Of a DNA stretch of 64,000 nt, positions 36,628 to 46,160 are shown one piece after another. Each line of letters opens with the position of its first letter. The first letter of the stretch is position 1. Position numbers and translations under genes: made by a program. The notes beneath the pieces are model-generated. The model saw only the letters and a program-made list of their open reading frames with translations. It had not been told where the DNA came from and did no database searches. Source of the DNA: Nitrosomonadales bacterium (lineage in GTDB: Bacteria > Pseudomonadota > Gammaproteobacteria > Burkholderiales > Gallionellaceae). The stretch lies in contig JADKHS010000034.1 of the NCBI GenBank assembly GCA_016721605.1, forward strand, positions 4,715 through 68,714. The letters run 5' to 3'.

Positions 36628-38643
36628 ATGGCTGCGGCGCGTAAAGTACACCCCCCCAAGTTTAACGACATAACTGGAGCGATCCGCGCTTTGGCAATGG
36701 ATGCGGTTCAAAAAGCAAACTCTGGCCATCCTGGCGCTCCAATGGGCATGGCAGAAATCGCTGAAGCGCTGTGGATTCACCACCTGCGCCACAATCCGGC
36801 TAACCCTAAATGGGCTGACCGTGACCGTTTCGTATTTTCCAACGGTCATGGCTCAATGCTGATCTATGCCTTGCTGCATTTGACCGGTTACGACTTGCCA
36901 ATTGATGAGTTGAAGCGCTTTCGCCAACTACACTCCCAGACTCCAGGTCATCCTGAATATGGCTACACCGCTGGTGTCGAAACGACTACAGGCCCGCTAG
37001 GTCAAGGCATTACCAATGCGGTGGGTTTTGCCCTGGCGGAAAAAATGCTGGCAAATGAATTTAATCGTCCCGGCCACGAAATCGTTAACCACCATACTTA
37101 TGTTTTCCTCGGCGACGGCTGCATGATGGAAGGCATTTCGCATGAATCCTGCGCATTGGCCGGTACATGGGGATTAGGCAAGCTGATCGCCTTTTGGGAC
37201 GACAATGGTATTTCCATTGATGGACATGTTGAAGCCTGGTTTACCGACGATACCGCCAAACGCTTCGAGTCTTATGGTTGGCATGTAATCGCCAATGTGG
37301 AAGGCCATGATCCCGAAGCAGTAGACCATGCCATCAAGGCCGCCAAGGAAGTTACCGACAAGCCCACACTGATCTGCTGCAAGACCATCATCGGCGCGGG
37401 TTCCCCAAACAAGGCCGGTACGCATGACGTGCATGGCGCTGCATTGGGCGATGCGGAAATCGCCGCTACGCGCGAATACATAGGCTGGAAATATCCTCCG
37501 TTCGAAATTCCAGCGCACGTTTATCAAGCATGGAATGCGCGTACTAAAGGCGAGGGTTTGGAAAAATTGTGGGACAATAAATTTGCAGAATACCGCAAGG
37601 CTTTCCCCCAAGAAGCGGCTGAGTTTGAGCGTCGCATGAAGGGTGATTTGCCAGCGGACTGGACGCAACATGCTGCGAATTTGATCGCCAAGACCAATGA
37701 GAAGGCAGAAACCATTGCCTCGCGCAAGGCGTCGCAGAATGCGATTAACGGTCTGGTGCCGGCACTACCTGAGTTTCTTGGCGGTTCAGCGGATCTTACC
37801 GGTTCGAATTTGACTAATTGGACGGGCGCCAAGCACGTCCATGGAAAAACGACAGGTAACTATATTAGTTACGGAGTTCGCGAATTTGGCATGTCAGCCA
37901 TCATGAATGGCGTGGCGTTGCATGGCGGTTTGCTACCATTTGGCGGCACTTTCCTGATGTTCTCTGAATATGCACGCAATGCACTGCGCATGGCTGCGCT
38001 GATGAAACAACGCGTGATTTTCGTGTACACGCATGACTCCATCGGTCTGGGCGAAGATGGGCCAACTCATCAACCCGTGGAACAAACCGCCACGCTACGC
38101 TATATTCCAAATATGGACGTTTGGCGCCCTTGTGATACTGTGGAATCTGCCGTGTCATGGGTTGCAGCGGTCGAGCGCAAAACGGGCCCGAGTAGCCTTA
38201 TCTTCAGCCGGCAAAATTTGGCATTCCAAAAGCGCGACGAAGCTCAAATCGCCAACATTCGCAAAGGTGGCTATGTGTTATCGGAAGCCGCCAATGGCAA
38301 GCCACAAGCGCTCATTATCGCGACTGGTTCCGAGGTAGGTCTGGCAATGGACGCACAAAAAGCTTTGGCCCAAGATGGCATTAGTGTACGAGTAGTTTCC
38401 ATGCCTTCAACCAATGTATTTGATCGTCAAGATCAGACATACAAGGACAGCGTGTTACCGAAGGGCAGTAAGCGCGTAGCTGTCGAAGCTGGTATAACGG
38501 ATTTTTGGTACAAATATGTTGGTTTGGACGGCGCGGTAATTGGCATGGATACTTTTGGCGAATCTGCTCCAGCAGGTGAATTGTTTAAACACTTCGGCTT
38601 TACCATAGAGAATGTGGTAAAAGCCGTGAAAAACATACTTTAA
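36628..38643 (+). CDS. tkt: Transketolase
   Basis: Thiamine-diphosphate enzyme of the pentose phosphate and Calvin-Benson cycles. 671 residues, intact. Motifs: ANSGHPGAPMGMAEIAEALW, GPLGQGITNAVGFALAEK, GDGCMMEGISHESCALAG (ThDP/Mg binding) and THDSIGLGEDGPTHQPVEQ (transketolase motif); C-terminal domain DTFGESAPAGELFKHFGF. ATG at 36628 has AGGAGG eleven bases upstream. It heads tkt-gap-pgk-pyk-fba, a cluster order common in betaproteobacteria, including autotrophs. Confidence 0.97.
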   Translation: MAAARKVHPPKFNDITGAIRALAMDAVQKANSGHPGAPMGMAEIAEALWIHHLRHNPANPKWADRDRFVFSNGHGSMLIYALLHLTGYDLPIDELKRFRQLHSQTPGHPEYGYTAGVETTTGPLGQGITNAVGFALAEKMLANEFNRPGHEIVNHHTYVFLGDGCMMEGISHESCALAGTWGLGKLIAFWDDNGISIDGHVEAWFTDDTAKRFESYGWHVIANVEGHDPEAVDHAIKAAKEVTDKPTLICCKTIIGAGSPNKAGTHDVHGAALGDAEIAATREYIGWKYPPFEIPAHVYQAWNARTKGEGLEKLWDNKFAEYRKAFPQEAAEFERRMKGDLPADWTQHAANLIAKTNEKAETIASRKASQNAINGLVPALPEFLGGSADLTGSNLTNWTGAKHVHGKTTGNYISYGVREFGMSAIMNGVALHGGLLPFGGTFLMFSEYARNALRMAALMKQRVIFVYTHDSIGLGEDGPTHQPVEQTATLRYIPNMDVWRPCDTVESAVSWVAAVERKTGPSSLIFSRQNLAFQKRDEAQIANIRKGGYVLSEAANGKPQALIIATGSEVGLAMDAQKALAQDGISVRVVSMPSTNVFDRQDQTYKDSVLPKGSKRVAVEAGITDFWYKYVGLDGAVIGMDTFGESAPAGELFKHFGFTIENVVKAVKNIL

Positions 38644-38998
38644 ATTTCTGGTAACGATTCAGCCAAATCCTTAAAACGCAAACAGTGTCTATCATGATTT
38701 TACTGCGATGATCACATAAGGCCATATCAAGTCAGCTTTAGTGTTGAGATGGTGCGCAGCTAAGCAAACATCGGGGTTCACCTACCGCTAACTCCCGTCA
38801 AAGTGGACACCAGCGTTGCAACGGTAGGGGTCGGCGGCACAACTTCTTTACAGTTGCCCTATCGACCAAATTACCTGTGGCGGAGCATGTAAAGATGCTG
38901 GAAGTTAAAATATTGATTAGTGTAGCTACAACATCAGAACAGTATCGAGAAATTTATCTGAATAGTTACAATTTTAGTTATAAAACCAGGAGAGAAGC
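38644..38998. other. Intergenic region between tkt and gap
   Basis: 355 bases with no gene. It ends with a strong ribosome binding site for gap (CCAGGAGAGAAGC before the ATG). It probably contains a separate gap promoter; no clear -35/-10 pair can be named. Confidence 0.45.
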
Positions 38999-39998
38999 AT
39001 GACAATTAAAGTTGGTATCAATGGGTTTGGTCGAATTGGCCGCATGGTGTTCCGCGCGGCCGTGAAAAATTTCCAGGACATCGAGATCGTAGGCATTAAC
39101 GACTTGCTTGAACCCGACTACTTGGCTTACATGTTGAGCTACGACTCCGTGCATGGCCGCTTTGATGGCACCATTTCCATTGAAGGCAATACCTTGGTCG
39201 TCAACGGTAAAAAGATCCGCCTGACTGCCATCAAAGATCCCGCTGAACTGAAATGGAATGAAGTGGGCGCTGATATAGTTATCGAGTCTACCGGTCTTTT
39301 TCTCACTAAGAAACCTGTGAAAAACACATTGCTGCTGGCGCCAAGAAAGTCATCATGTCTGCGCCATCCAAGGATGACACGCCTATGTTTGTGTACGCGG
39401 TGTGAACGACAAGACCTATGCTAACCAAACGATCATCTCCAACGCTTCCTGCACTACGAATTGCCTCGCCCCTGTTGCCAAGGTGCTAAATGACACCTGG
39501 GGCATCAAGCGCGGACTCATGACCACCATACACGCCGCCACCGCCACCCAGAAGACTGTGGATAGCCCGTCTAACAAGGATTGGCGTGGTGGTCGCGGTA
39601 TTCTCGAAAACATCATTCCGTCTTCGACTGGTGCAGCCAAGGCCGTTGGCGTGGTTATTCCCGAACTAAATAAAAAACTTACCGGTATGGCGTTCCGTGT
39701 ACCCACCTCTGACGTATCCGTAGTTGATCTCACCGTGGAACTGGATAAGGCTGCGACCTACGCCGATATCTGCGCCGCCATGAAGACCGCATCCGAGGGT
39801 TCAATGAAGGGCATACTTGGCTATACTGGTGCAAAAGTGGTCTCTACCGACTTCCGGGGCGAGAGTTGCACTTCTGTTTTCGACGCAGAGGCGGGTATGT
39901 CTTTGGACGGTACCTTCGTTAAGGTCGTCTCTTGGTACGATAACGAATGGGGCTACTCCAGCAAGGTTCTGGAAATGGTTCGCGTTATAGCTAAATAA
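38999..39998 (+). CDS. gap: Glyceraldehyde-3-phosphate dehydrogenase, frameshifted
   Basis: NAD-binding N-terminus IKVGINGFGRIGRMVFRAA, intact up to STGLFLTKK; catalytic half SNASCTTNCLAPVAKVLNDT with the active-site Cys, HAATATQKTVDSPS and SWYDNEWGYSSKVLEM. Between 39320 and 39410 two indels break the frame. Adding an A in the A5 run gives KHIAAGAKKVIMSAPSKDDT. Removing two bases near 39400 gives FVYGVNDKTY. Total length then equals normal GAPDH (about 333 residues). The downstream part has no start of its own in a sensible place, so it is one gene. Confidence 0.93.
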
Positions 39999-40009
39999 AT
40001 TATGCATAC

Positions 40010-40035
40010 AAGGTGAGGAGTTCCCTCACCTTTTT
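40010..40035 (+). terminator. Intrinsic terminator after gap
   Basis: AAGGTGAGG (40010-40018) pairs with CCTCACCTT (40024-40032) around a five-base loop, followed by a T run. It separates gap from pgk, so pgk may be transcribed partly by readthrough or from its own promoter. Confidence 0.85.
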
Positions 40036-40070
40036 GCATTTCTTCTTATCGTTTCACCTCGAATGGTTAA

Positions 40071-41098
40071 TTGGAGAAAGAATTGTCCGTAATCAAAATG
40101 ACTGATTTGGATCTCAAGGGCAAACGTGTCCTGATCCGCGAAGACTTGAATGTTCCCCAAGCCGATGACGGCACTATAACCGATGATACCCGCATCCGGG
40201 CAAGCATGCCTACCGTCCAGCACGCCGTGAAAGCAGGTGCCAAAGTAATGTTGATGTCCCACCTCGGTCGTCCTGAAGAAGGTATATATTCCGAAGCTGA
40301 TTCCCTAAAACCTATAGCCAAGCGTTTGTCTGATTTATTGGGTCAAGAGATACGGGTAATTAAAGATTGGCTGGACGGCGGCTTAACCATCGCCGATGGC
40401 GAAGTTGTACTATTTGAAAACGTACGCTTCAATAAAGGTGAAGGCAAAAATAACGACGAGCTATCTCAAAAAATGGCTAAGCTGTGTGATATCTATGCGA
40501 TGGATGCATTCGGTACCGCGCATCGCGCGCAGGCTTCCACCCACGGTGTGGCGAAGTATGCGCCAGTGGCATGCGCTGGCCCATTACTGGCAGCAGAACT
40601 GGAAGCATTAGGCAAGGCATTGAAAAGCCCGGCTCACCCACTGATCGCTATCGTCGGCGGTTCTAAAGTTTCAACCAAGTTGACCGTATTGGAATCGTTG
40701 TCCCACATCGTTGATCAATTGATCGTCGGTGGCGGCATTGCGTGGTGAAGAAAGTGGCTGATATCACCGACGATGATATGATTTTTGATATTGGTCCCGA
40801 AACTGCCCAGACTTATGCAGCCTATCTGAAGAACGCCGCAACCATCGTATGGAATGGCCCAGTAGGCGTATTTGAATTTGACCAATTTGGCGCTGGCACC
40901 AAAACGCTCGGCATGGCGATTGCGGAAAGTCCCGCATTTTCTATCGCCGGCGGTGGGGATACACTGGCGGCGATTGCCAAATACAAGATCAGCGATCAAG
41001 TAAGCTATATTTCCACGGGCGGCGGTGCATTTCTAGAATTCCTCGAAGGCAAAAAATTGCCAGCGGTAGAAATTCTTGAGCAACGTGCGGCGAAGTAA
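40071..41098 (+). CDS. pgk: Phosphoglycerate kinase with missing central segment
   Basis: Glycolytic/Calvin cycle kinase. N-domain: MTDLDLKGKRVLIREDLNVP, MLMSHLGRPEEGIY, VLFENVRFNKGEGKN, YAMDAFGTAHRAQASTHG, VGGSKVSTKLTVLESLSH up to VGGGIA at 40741. C-domain: VKKVADITDDDMIFDIGPE, TIVWNGPVGVFEFDQFG, SIAGGGDTLAAIAKY, STGGGAFLEFLEG. PGK normally has 50-55 residues between GGGIAN and the (L/V)KSV-type motif; here they abut and the frame changes. The missing block includes part of the nucleotide-binding domain, so this form would be inactive. Start taken near 40071-40098; MTDLDLKG at 40098 is the conserved beginning. Confidence 0.9.
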
Positions 41099-41113
41099 AT
41101 AAGACGAGAAATT

Positions 41114-42552
41114 ATGTTACGCAGAACCAAGATTGTTGCCACCCTGGGACCAGCCTCCAGCGACCAGAAAGTACTGGAAAAAATGATACTTGCTGGTGTG
41201 GATGTGGTGCGCATGAATTTTTCCCATGGCACAGCGCAAGATCACGTGGCGCGTGTTGAAAAAGTGCGCGCTGCAGCGGCTGCATGTGGCCGTATTATAG
41301 GGATTCTTGCCGACCTGCAAGGCCCAAAAATTCGTGTAGGAAAAATTGAAAATGACAAAATCATTCTCAATCAAGGGGATACTTTTATCCTGGATGCGGA
41401 ATGGACCGGCCTCGGCAATCAAGAACGAGTTGGTCTTGACTACAAGAACTTACCTAAGGATGTCAGTAAAGGTTCGGTGCTATTGCTGAATGATGGGATG
41501 CTGGAATTTGATGTCACCGAAGTCAAGGGCGCGCAAATTATCTGCAAAGTCGTGTGCGGCGGCGTGCTATCCAACAACAAAGGCATCAATCGCAAGGGCG
41601 GTGGTTTGACTGCGCCTGCACTTACCGATAAGGACAAGGAGGACATCAAGACCGCAGCCTTGATTAAAGCGGATTATCTGGCGATTTCCTTCCCGCGCTC
41701 GGCGAATGACATGAAATTGGCACGCAAATTGATGCATGCGGCTGGTGGCAAAAGTTTGTTAATGGCTAAAATTGAGCGTGCTGAAGCCATTGCCGTGCTG
41801 GACGAAATTATTGATGCATCCGACGCTATCATGGTGGCTCGAGGCGACCTTTCCGTGGAAGTGGGAGATGCAGCCGTACCAGGCTTGCAAAAACGCATGA
41901 TCCGTATGGCGCGTGCCAAAAACAAGTTGGTTATAACTGCCACGCAGATGATGGAATCCATGATCACTAACCCGATTCCCACTCGTGCGGAAGTATCGGA
42001 CGTAGCAAATGCAGTGCTGGACGGCACCGATGCAGTAATGCTGTCGGCAGAAACCGCTGTGGGCGATTATCCCATCGAAACCATCAAATCCATGGTGCGT
42101 ATCTGTATTAACGCAGAAAGTGAGATGGAAGATATCGCCACCAGTCACCGACTGCTACAAACGAAATTCGCACGCATCGACCAGGCTATCGCCATGTCTG
42201 CGCTATATGCAGCTTCTCACTTACGATCAAAGCGATTGTGGCGCTGACCCAGTCCGGTTCGACTCCTCTGTGGATGTCCCGTATGAATGCGAGAGTGCCG
42301 ATCTTTGCGTTAACGCCAACTGAATCAACCTTAAGTAAAGTGACTCTATTCAGCGGAGTACATCCGATTGCGTTTAACACTACCTCAAAACTTCCTTCAG
42401 TAGAATTGCGCGCAGCGGAGGACGAACTGGTACGTTTGGGATTAGTACAAGACGGTGACATGATTGTAATGACAATAGGTGAAGCCGTTGGCAAGGCTGG
42501 CTATACCAATACTATGAAAATAGTCCGGGTAGGCGATCACCGTAAGCACTGA
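41114..42552 (+). CDS. pyk: Pyruvate kinase, one frameshift
   Basis: Converts phosphoenolpyruvate and ADP to pyruvate and ATP. MLRRTKIVATLGPASSDQKV, VVRMNFSHGTAQDHVARVE, LMAKIERAEAI, DAIMVARGDLSVEVG, ITATQMMESMITNPIPTRAE and LSAETAVGDYPIE are all in place. After ALYAASH the frame breaks near 42220. One added base gives IKAIVALTQSGSTPLW, and the C-terminal domain runs to TMKIVRVGDHRKH at 42552. About 480 residues after repair. It starts 15 bases after pgk. Confidence 0.94.
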
Positions 42553-42646
42553 GGAGTTGAAGCACGGCTGAGTTTTCCCGTACACTCTGTCAGACCCGAT
42601 TTTTGATTTTGTTTGATAACTTTTATAAATTCGCTAGGAGAAAAAA

Positions 42647-43711
42647 ATGGCTCTTGTTTCATTACGCCAGCTGCTGGATCATGCAGCCGAGAACGGATAC
42701 GGCCTGCCCGCATTCAACGTCAATAATTTAGAACAGGTCAAGGCAATCATGGAGGCGGCGGATGAAACCAACAGCCCTGTGATTATGCAAGGTTCTGCTG
42801 GTGCCCGCAAATATGCAGGCGAAGCATTCTTGCGCCACCTGATTCTCGCTGCTGTAGAAACTTATCCGCACATTCCAGTAGTCATGCACCAAGATCATGG
42901 AGCCTCCCCGGCTGTTTGTATCAACGCCATTCGTTCCGGATTCTCCAGCGTAATGATGGATGGTTCCCTGAAAGAAGATGCAAAAACTCCGTCCTCTTAT
43001 GAATACAACGTTGAAATAACAAGTAAAGTTGTCGATATTTCCCACGCGGTCGGTGTGTCCGTTGAAGGTGAGCTGGGTTGCTTAGGCTCACTTGAAACCG
43101 GCATGGGCGAACAAGAAGATGGGCAAGGTGCAGAAGGCAAACTAGATCACTCGCAACTACTTACCGATCCAGAAGAAGCAGCCGATTTTGTCAGGAAAAC
43201 TGGTGTAGATGCACTGGCGATAGCCATCGGCACCTCGCACGGCGCATACAAATTCACCCGCCCACCCACAGGTGACACTTTGGATATTAAGCGCATCAAG
43301 GCGATCCACGCCCGCATCCCCAATACCCACTTGGTAATGCATGGGTCTTCTTCAGTACCGCAAGAATGGCTGAAAATCATTGACCAATTTGGCGGCGACA
43401 TGGGAGAAACCTATGGCGTACCAGTTTCGGAAATAGTCGAGGGTATCAAACATGGCGTGCGAAAAGTTAACATCGACACAGACCTGCGCATGGCATCTAC
43501 AGGCGCGGTACGTCGTCACTTGGCACAAAACCCCAAAAATTTTGATCCACGTAAATTCTTGGCGGAATCGACCATAGCCATGAAAGAAATTTGCAAAGCA
43601 CGTTATGAAGCCTTCGGTTCTGCTGGCCAAGCTTCGAAAATAAAAGCATTGTCACTGGATGCGATGGCCATCAGGTACATAAAAGGTGAACTTAAAGCTA
43701 TCGTCAAATAA
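42647..43711 (+). CDS. fba: Class II fructose-1,6-bisphosphate aldolase (CbbA-type)
   Basis: Zinc-dependent aldolase used in glycolysis, gluconeogenesis and the Calvin cycle. 354 residues, intact. MALVSLRQLLDHAAENGYG, zinc ligands in VVMHQDHGASP, VEGELGCLGSLETG, AIGTSHGAYKF, LVMHGSSSVPQEW and KVNIDTDLRMASTGAVRRHL. This long form with LGSLETGMGEQEDG is the CbbA-like subtype. AGGAGA site before the ATG. A strong terminator follows, closing the cluster. Confidence 0.97.
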   Translation: MALVSLRQLLDHAAENGYGLPAFNVNNLEQVKAIMEAADETNSPVIMQGSAGARKYAGEAFLRHLILAAVETYPHIPVVMHQDHGASPAVCINAIRSGFSSVMMDGSLKEDAKTPSSYEYNVEITSKVVDISHAVGVSVEGELGCLGSLETGMGEQEDGQGAEGKLDHSQLLTDPEEAADFVRKTGVDALAIAIGTSHGAYKFTRPPTGDTLDIKRIKAIHARIPNTHLVMHGSSSVPQEWLKIIDQFGGDMGETYGVPVSEIVEGIKHGVRKVNIDTDLRMASTGAVRRHLAQNPKNFDPRKFLAESTIAMKEICKARYEAFGSAGQASKIKALSLDAMAIRYIKGELKAIVK

Positions 43712-43730
43712 TTCAATGTAAATACAATTA

Positions 43731-43755
43731 AAAAGCGGTTTTCGAACCGCTTTTT
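43731..43755 (+). terminator. Intrinsic terminator after fba
   Basis: AAAAGCGGTT-TTCG-AACCGCTTTTT: a ten-base stem with a UUCG tetraloop and a T run, 20 bases after the fba stop. Confidence 0.93.
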
Positions 43756-43901
43756 CTTATCCCGAGAATTTTCTGTTTTTTTTTGAACGCCCTCATTACA
43801 TACCAAATTAATCTAACTAAACATATACAAGTGACACAAGTATTTTTCCAATTCAAAAATAAATTTAAACTACGAATTTTGAATCTAAGAAATAAATTTT
43901 C

Positions 43902-44094
43902 TTCTGGCTCGGCCTATTGATAGACGTTTTTCGTTTTACCTTGCCAACTTCATTAGAACGCCGTGGCTATGATTTGATGAACCTGTCCCACGCCTCTCTC
44001 AAGAAACACAATATTAAAGGTCTCCTAAAAACGTATTGCGGCCGAAGGCCGATTGCTACGCTTTATTTCATGTTGGAAGAGGCTGGAGTAGTAG
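43902..44094 (-). mobile_element. Decayed remnant of the neighbouring IS type
   Basis: Three pieces match the intact neighbour at 44109-45498. 43902-43955 resembles 44151-44206, inside the neighbour's left end. 43955-43992 (GAACGCCGTGGCTATGATTT) resembles the neighbour's transposase around 44590-44630. 44065-44085 is identical over 21 bases to 45494-45514 at its right end. So an older copy with a large internal deletion sits directly beside the newer one. Confidence 0.6.
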
Positions 44095-44108
44095 TATTTT
44101 CCAATTCA

Positions 44109-45498
44109 GAAATGAGTCTGAACGAAGGGTTTTTAGTCTGAGTAAATTAACTTGTTCTGGTTCGATCTAGTTGATAGGTGCTTCTTCGTTTTGCCTTGTC
44201 GATTTTATTTCTCAAGCCCGTTTTTTTATCGCCGCAGAGATGTCTTTAAACAGTTTTTTTGCGTTGTTCAGTGCGGCGGCATCATTGTCGCTCATTTCTG
44301 CTCCGCGCATTCAGTTGTTCGAGGGCTACTCCATCCTTCAAATACTGACTGGCCTCGGGTATTGATTTGAGTTTCTCATAAGGTGTCATCATGTCTTTGT
44401 AGCTGTATTTCTTTCGTTCTTTCCCTGGCATCTGTAATTGTCTCTGGAAAGAAACATGGCCGGTGGAAGTTGACATAAGGGTTGAGATAATCGGCGCAAA
44501 AGCATTGACCAAACTGGCGCAGTATTGCGGGATATGCGCATACCCAGATGTTTGCGTACCACGGCGGCGTTCTTTGACTCCGCCAAGGCGTTATCGTTGG
44601 AATGCCGTGGCCGTGACTTGGTGAACTCGATCCGGAGCTTCTCCAACAGCTTTGCGACCTGATAATTGATGTACTCTGAACCGTTATCCGAATGGAACCC
44701 CAGGATGACAAACGGAAATCCATCCAGCAACTGCCGGATGACCGGCAGCAAATACGCCTCGCTGATCTTCTCGCAGGTGGCGACGAATTGCATCTGCGTC
44801 ACACAGTCCACCGCGTTGATGTGGTACACGCCTTTGACGCCATCCAGATCGCCTTGATGCACGCTATCTATGCGGATGTAGCCCGGCACTCCGTTTGGCT
44901 GCGGTGCACGGCGTTTGCCGATGGGAATGCCGGTGGGGCGCGTCTTGCTCCAGTGCCGCCGTTTGTTCTGGTACGGTGTGCTCCCGCGCAGGTTGTAAAG
45001 GTGGGAAACCGAGATGCCCGCCAGCCGTTCAAAGCGCGCATCACCAAAAACCAAAGAGCGCGTTCCATGAGCTTCTTGGTGGTGTACCTGGACAGCGTGT
45101 CATGCAGCACATCTATCTCGGCCAGCAAGAACACGTCTGCTGCGGTGTAACGATAGGTGAAACCCTGCTTGGGCGTACAGGGTTGTTTCGATAGCTTCCC
45201 ATCCCTGCGGTATTGCCGTACCAATCGGGTTACTTGCTGGCGTGATAGCCCGGTCATGCGCTCGATATAGCGCAGTAGTATGCCCTTATCTACCCGCCCG
45301 TGCGGAGCATAGCCAAACCGCTTGAGGACGCGTCCGATAAACTGGTTACGCTCCTCTTTTGGAACCCGAAATATCACCTCCGATGTCCCGTCCAAAAATG
45401 CCTTGATCTGCACCAAGGTCTGTAGCTTTGCTTCTTCCATGTTGATCACCATGCTTCGCATAATGACCGACCCAGCAAATCAATTTCAGACTCATTTC
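44109..45498 (-). mobile_element. Insertion sequence with integrase-type (rve/DDE) transposase
   Basis: An exact 14-base inverted repeat (GAAATGAGTCTGAA at 44109-44122, its complement at 45485-45498) brackets the transposase remnants, giving an element of about 1.39 kb. A 21-base direct repeat (44065-44085 and 45494-45514) lies at the outer edges and may reflect insertion beside or into an older copy. Exact ends are uncertain. Confidence 0.6.
44282..45461 (-). pseudogene. Transposase/integrase catalytic-domain protein, frameshifted
   Basis: N-terminal part from 45461: MEEAKLQTLVQIKAFLDGT, KEERNQFIGRVLKRFGY, then a helix-turn-helix LSRQQVTRLVRQYRRDGKLS. The middle, in another frame, holds the catalytic core: YIRIDSVHQGDLDGVKGVYH (first Asp), GFHSDNGSEYINYQVA (second Asp) and RHSNDNALAESKN (Glu), a D,D-35-E-like pattern. 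The end, in a third frame, reads PGKERKKYSYKDMMTPYEKL. At least two shifts separate them, near 45000 and 44520. Similar integrase-core transposases occur in Nitrosomonas-type genomes. It is probably inactive unless the shifts are read errors. Confidence 0.8.
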
Positions 45499-45553
45499 AT
45501 GTTGGAAGAGGCTGTAGTTTGACCACTAAGAGTATTTCTGTTAAATTAATAAT

Positions 45554-45730
45554 ATGGATAGCAATGAATTTAAACAATGGCTTGTTAAGCAAGGCGCTAC
45601 GTTTCAGCCTGGTCAAGGAACTCACATCAGGGTGTTTCTTAATGGCCGTCAATCAGTTCTGCCGATGCATGACGCGGAACTGAAAATCGATACTATTGAA
45701 TATATTAAAAAACGGCTAGGGTTGAATTAG
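45554..45730 (+). CDS. hicA: HicA-like mRNA interferase toxin
   Basis: 58 residues: MDSNEFKQWLVKQGATF, PGQGTHIRVFLNGRQSVLPM, HDAELKIDTIEYIKKRLGLN. The small double-stranded-RNA-binding-like fold of HicA is indicated by the G-T-H motif with the catalytic His, a hydrophobic strand, 'H-x-ELK' and the ending I-x-K-x-L-G-L. It lies ten bases before a HicB-type gene in the usual toxin-then-antitoxin order and directly beside the IS right end. Confidence 0.8.
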   Translation: MDSNEFKQWLVKQGATFQPGQGTHIRVFLNGRQSVLPMHDAELKIDTIEYIKKRLGLN

Positions 45731-45740
45731 GGAACTTGCG

Positions 45741-46010
45741 ATGTTTGAATATCCAGTGGATTTGATACCTGCCAAGGATGGCGGATTTGTCGTAATTTTT
45801 CCCGATGTACCGGAAGCCATTACCCAGGGCGATGATAAGGACGAAGCACTGCAGTATGCCAGTGAGGCGCTGGAAACCGCGCTTGGTTTCTATATAGGGG
45901 ATCGTCGTCAGCTACCCTTACCCTCCCTTGCAGCGGGGCGTCCCACTGTTACGCCCGATGCAATAGTGATTGCCAAGATGATTTCGAACTGGCTATCTCT
46001 AAAGAAATAA
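45741..46010 (+). CDS. hicB: HicB-like antitoxin, probably C-terminally truncated
   Basis: 89 residues. MFEYPVDLIPAKDGGFVVIF, PDVPEAITQGDDKDEALQYA and EALETALGFYIGDRRQLPLP form the partial RNase-H-like HicB domain. The usual C-terminal DNA-binding helix-turn-helix is absent: the frame stops after NWLSLKK. The next frame continues SKEITKSGIKKQNR, which resembles the start of such a domain, so a frameshift near 45995 is likely. Without it the antitoxin could bind toxin but not autoregulate. Confidence 0.75.
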   Translation: MFEYPVDLIPAKDGGFVVIFPDVPEAITQGDDKDEALQYASEALETALGFYIGDRRQLPLPSLAAGRPTVTPDAIVIAKMISNWLSLKK

Positions 46011-46160
46011 CCAAGAGTGGCATTAAAAAACAGAATAGGCTTTTTGCTGTATGCGAAAGGTTTATAACGAATCAGATTCAACGCTCCAATTTCACTGTTT
46101 TTCGCATGGCATTACCTCTCCGTTGAATCACTTCCATTCAATTCTGACATAAATCTCAAG

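Noticed and set aside
37174..37671. 165-residue open frame antisense to tkt
   Set aside because: Shadow of the intact transketolase; composition is not protein-like.
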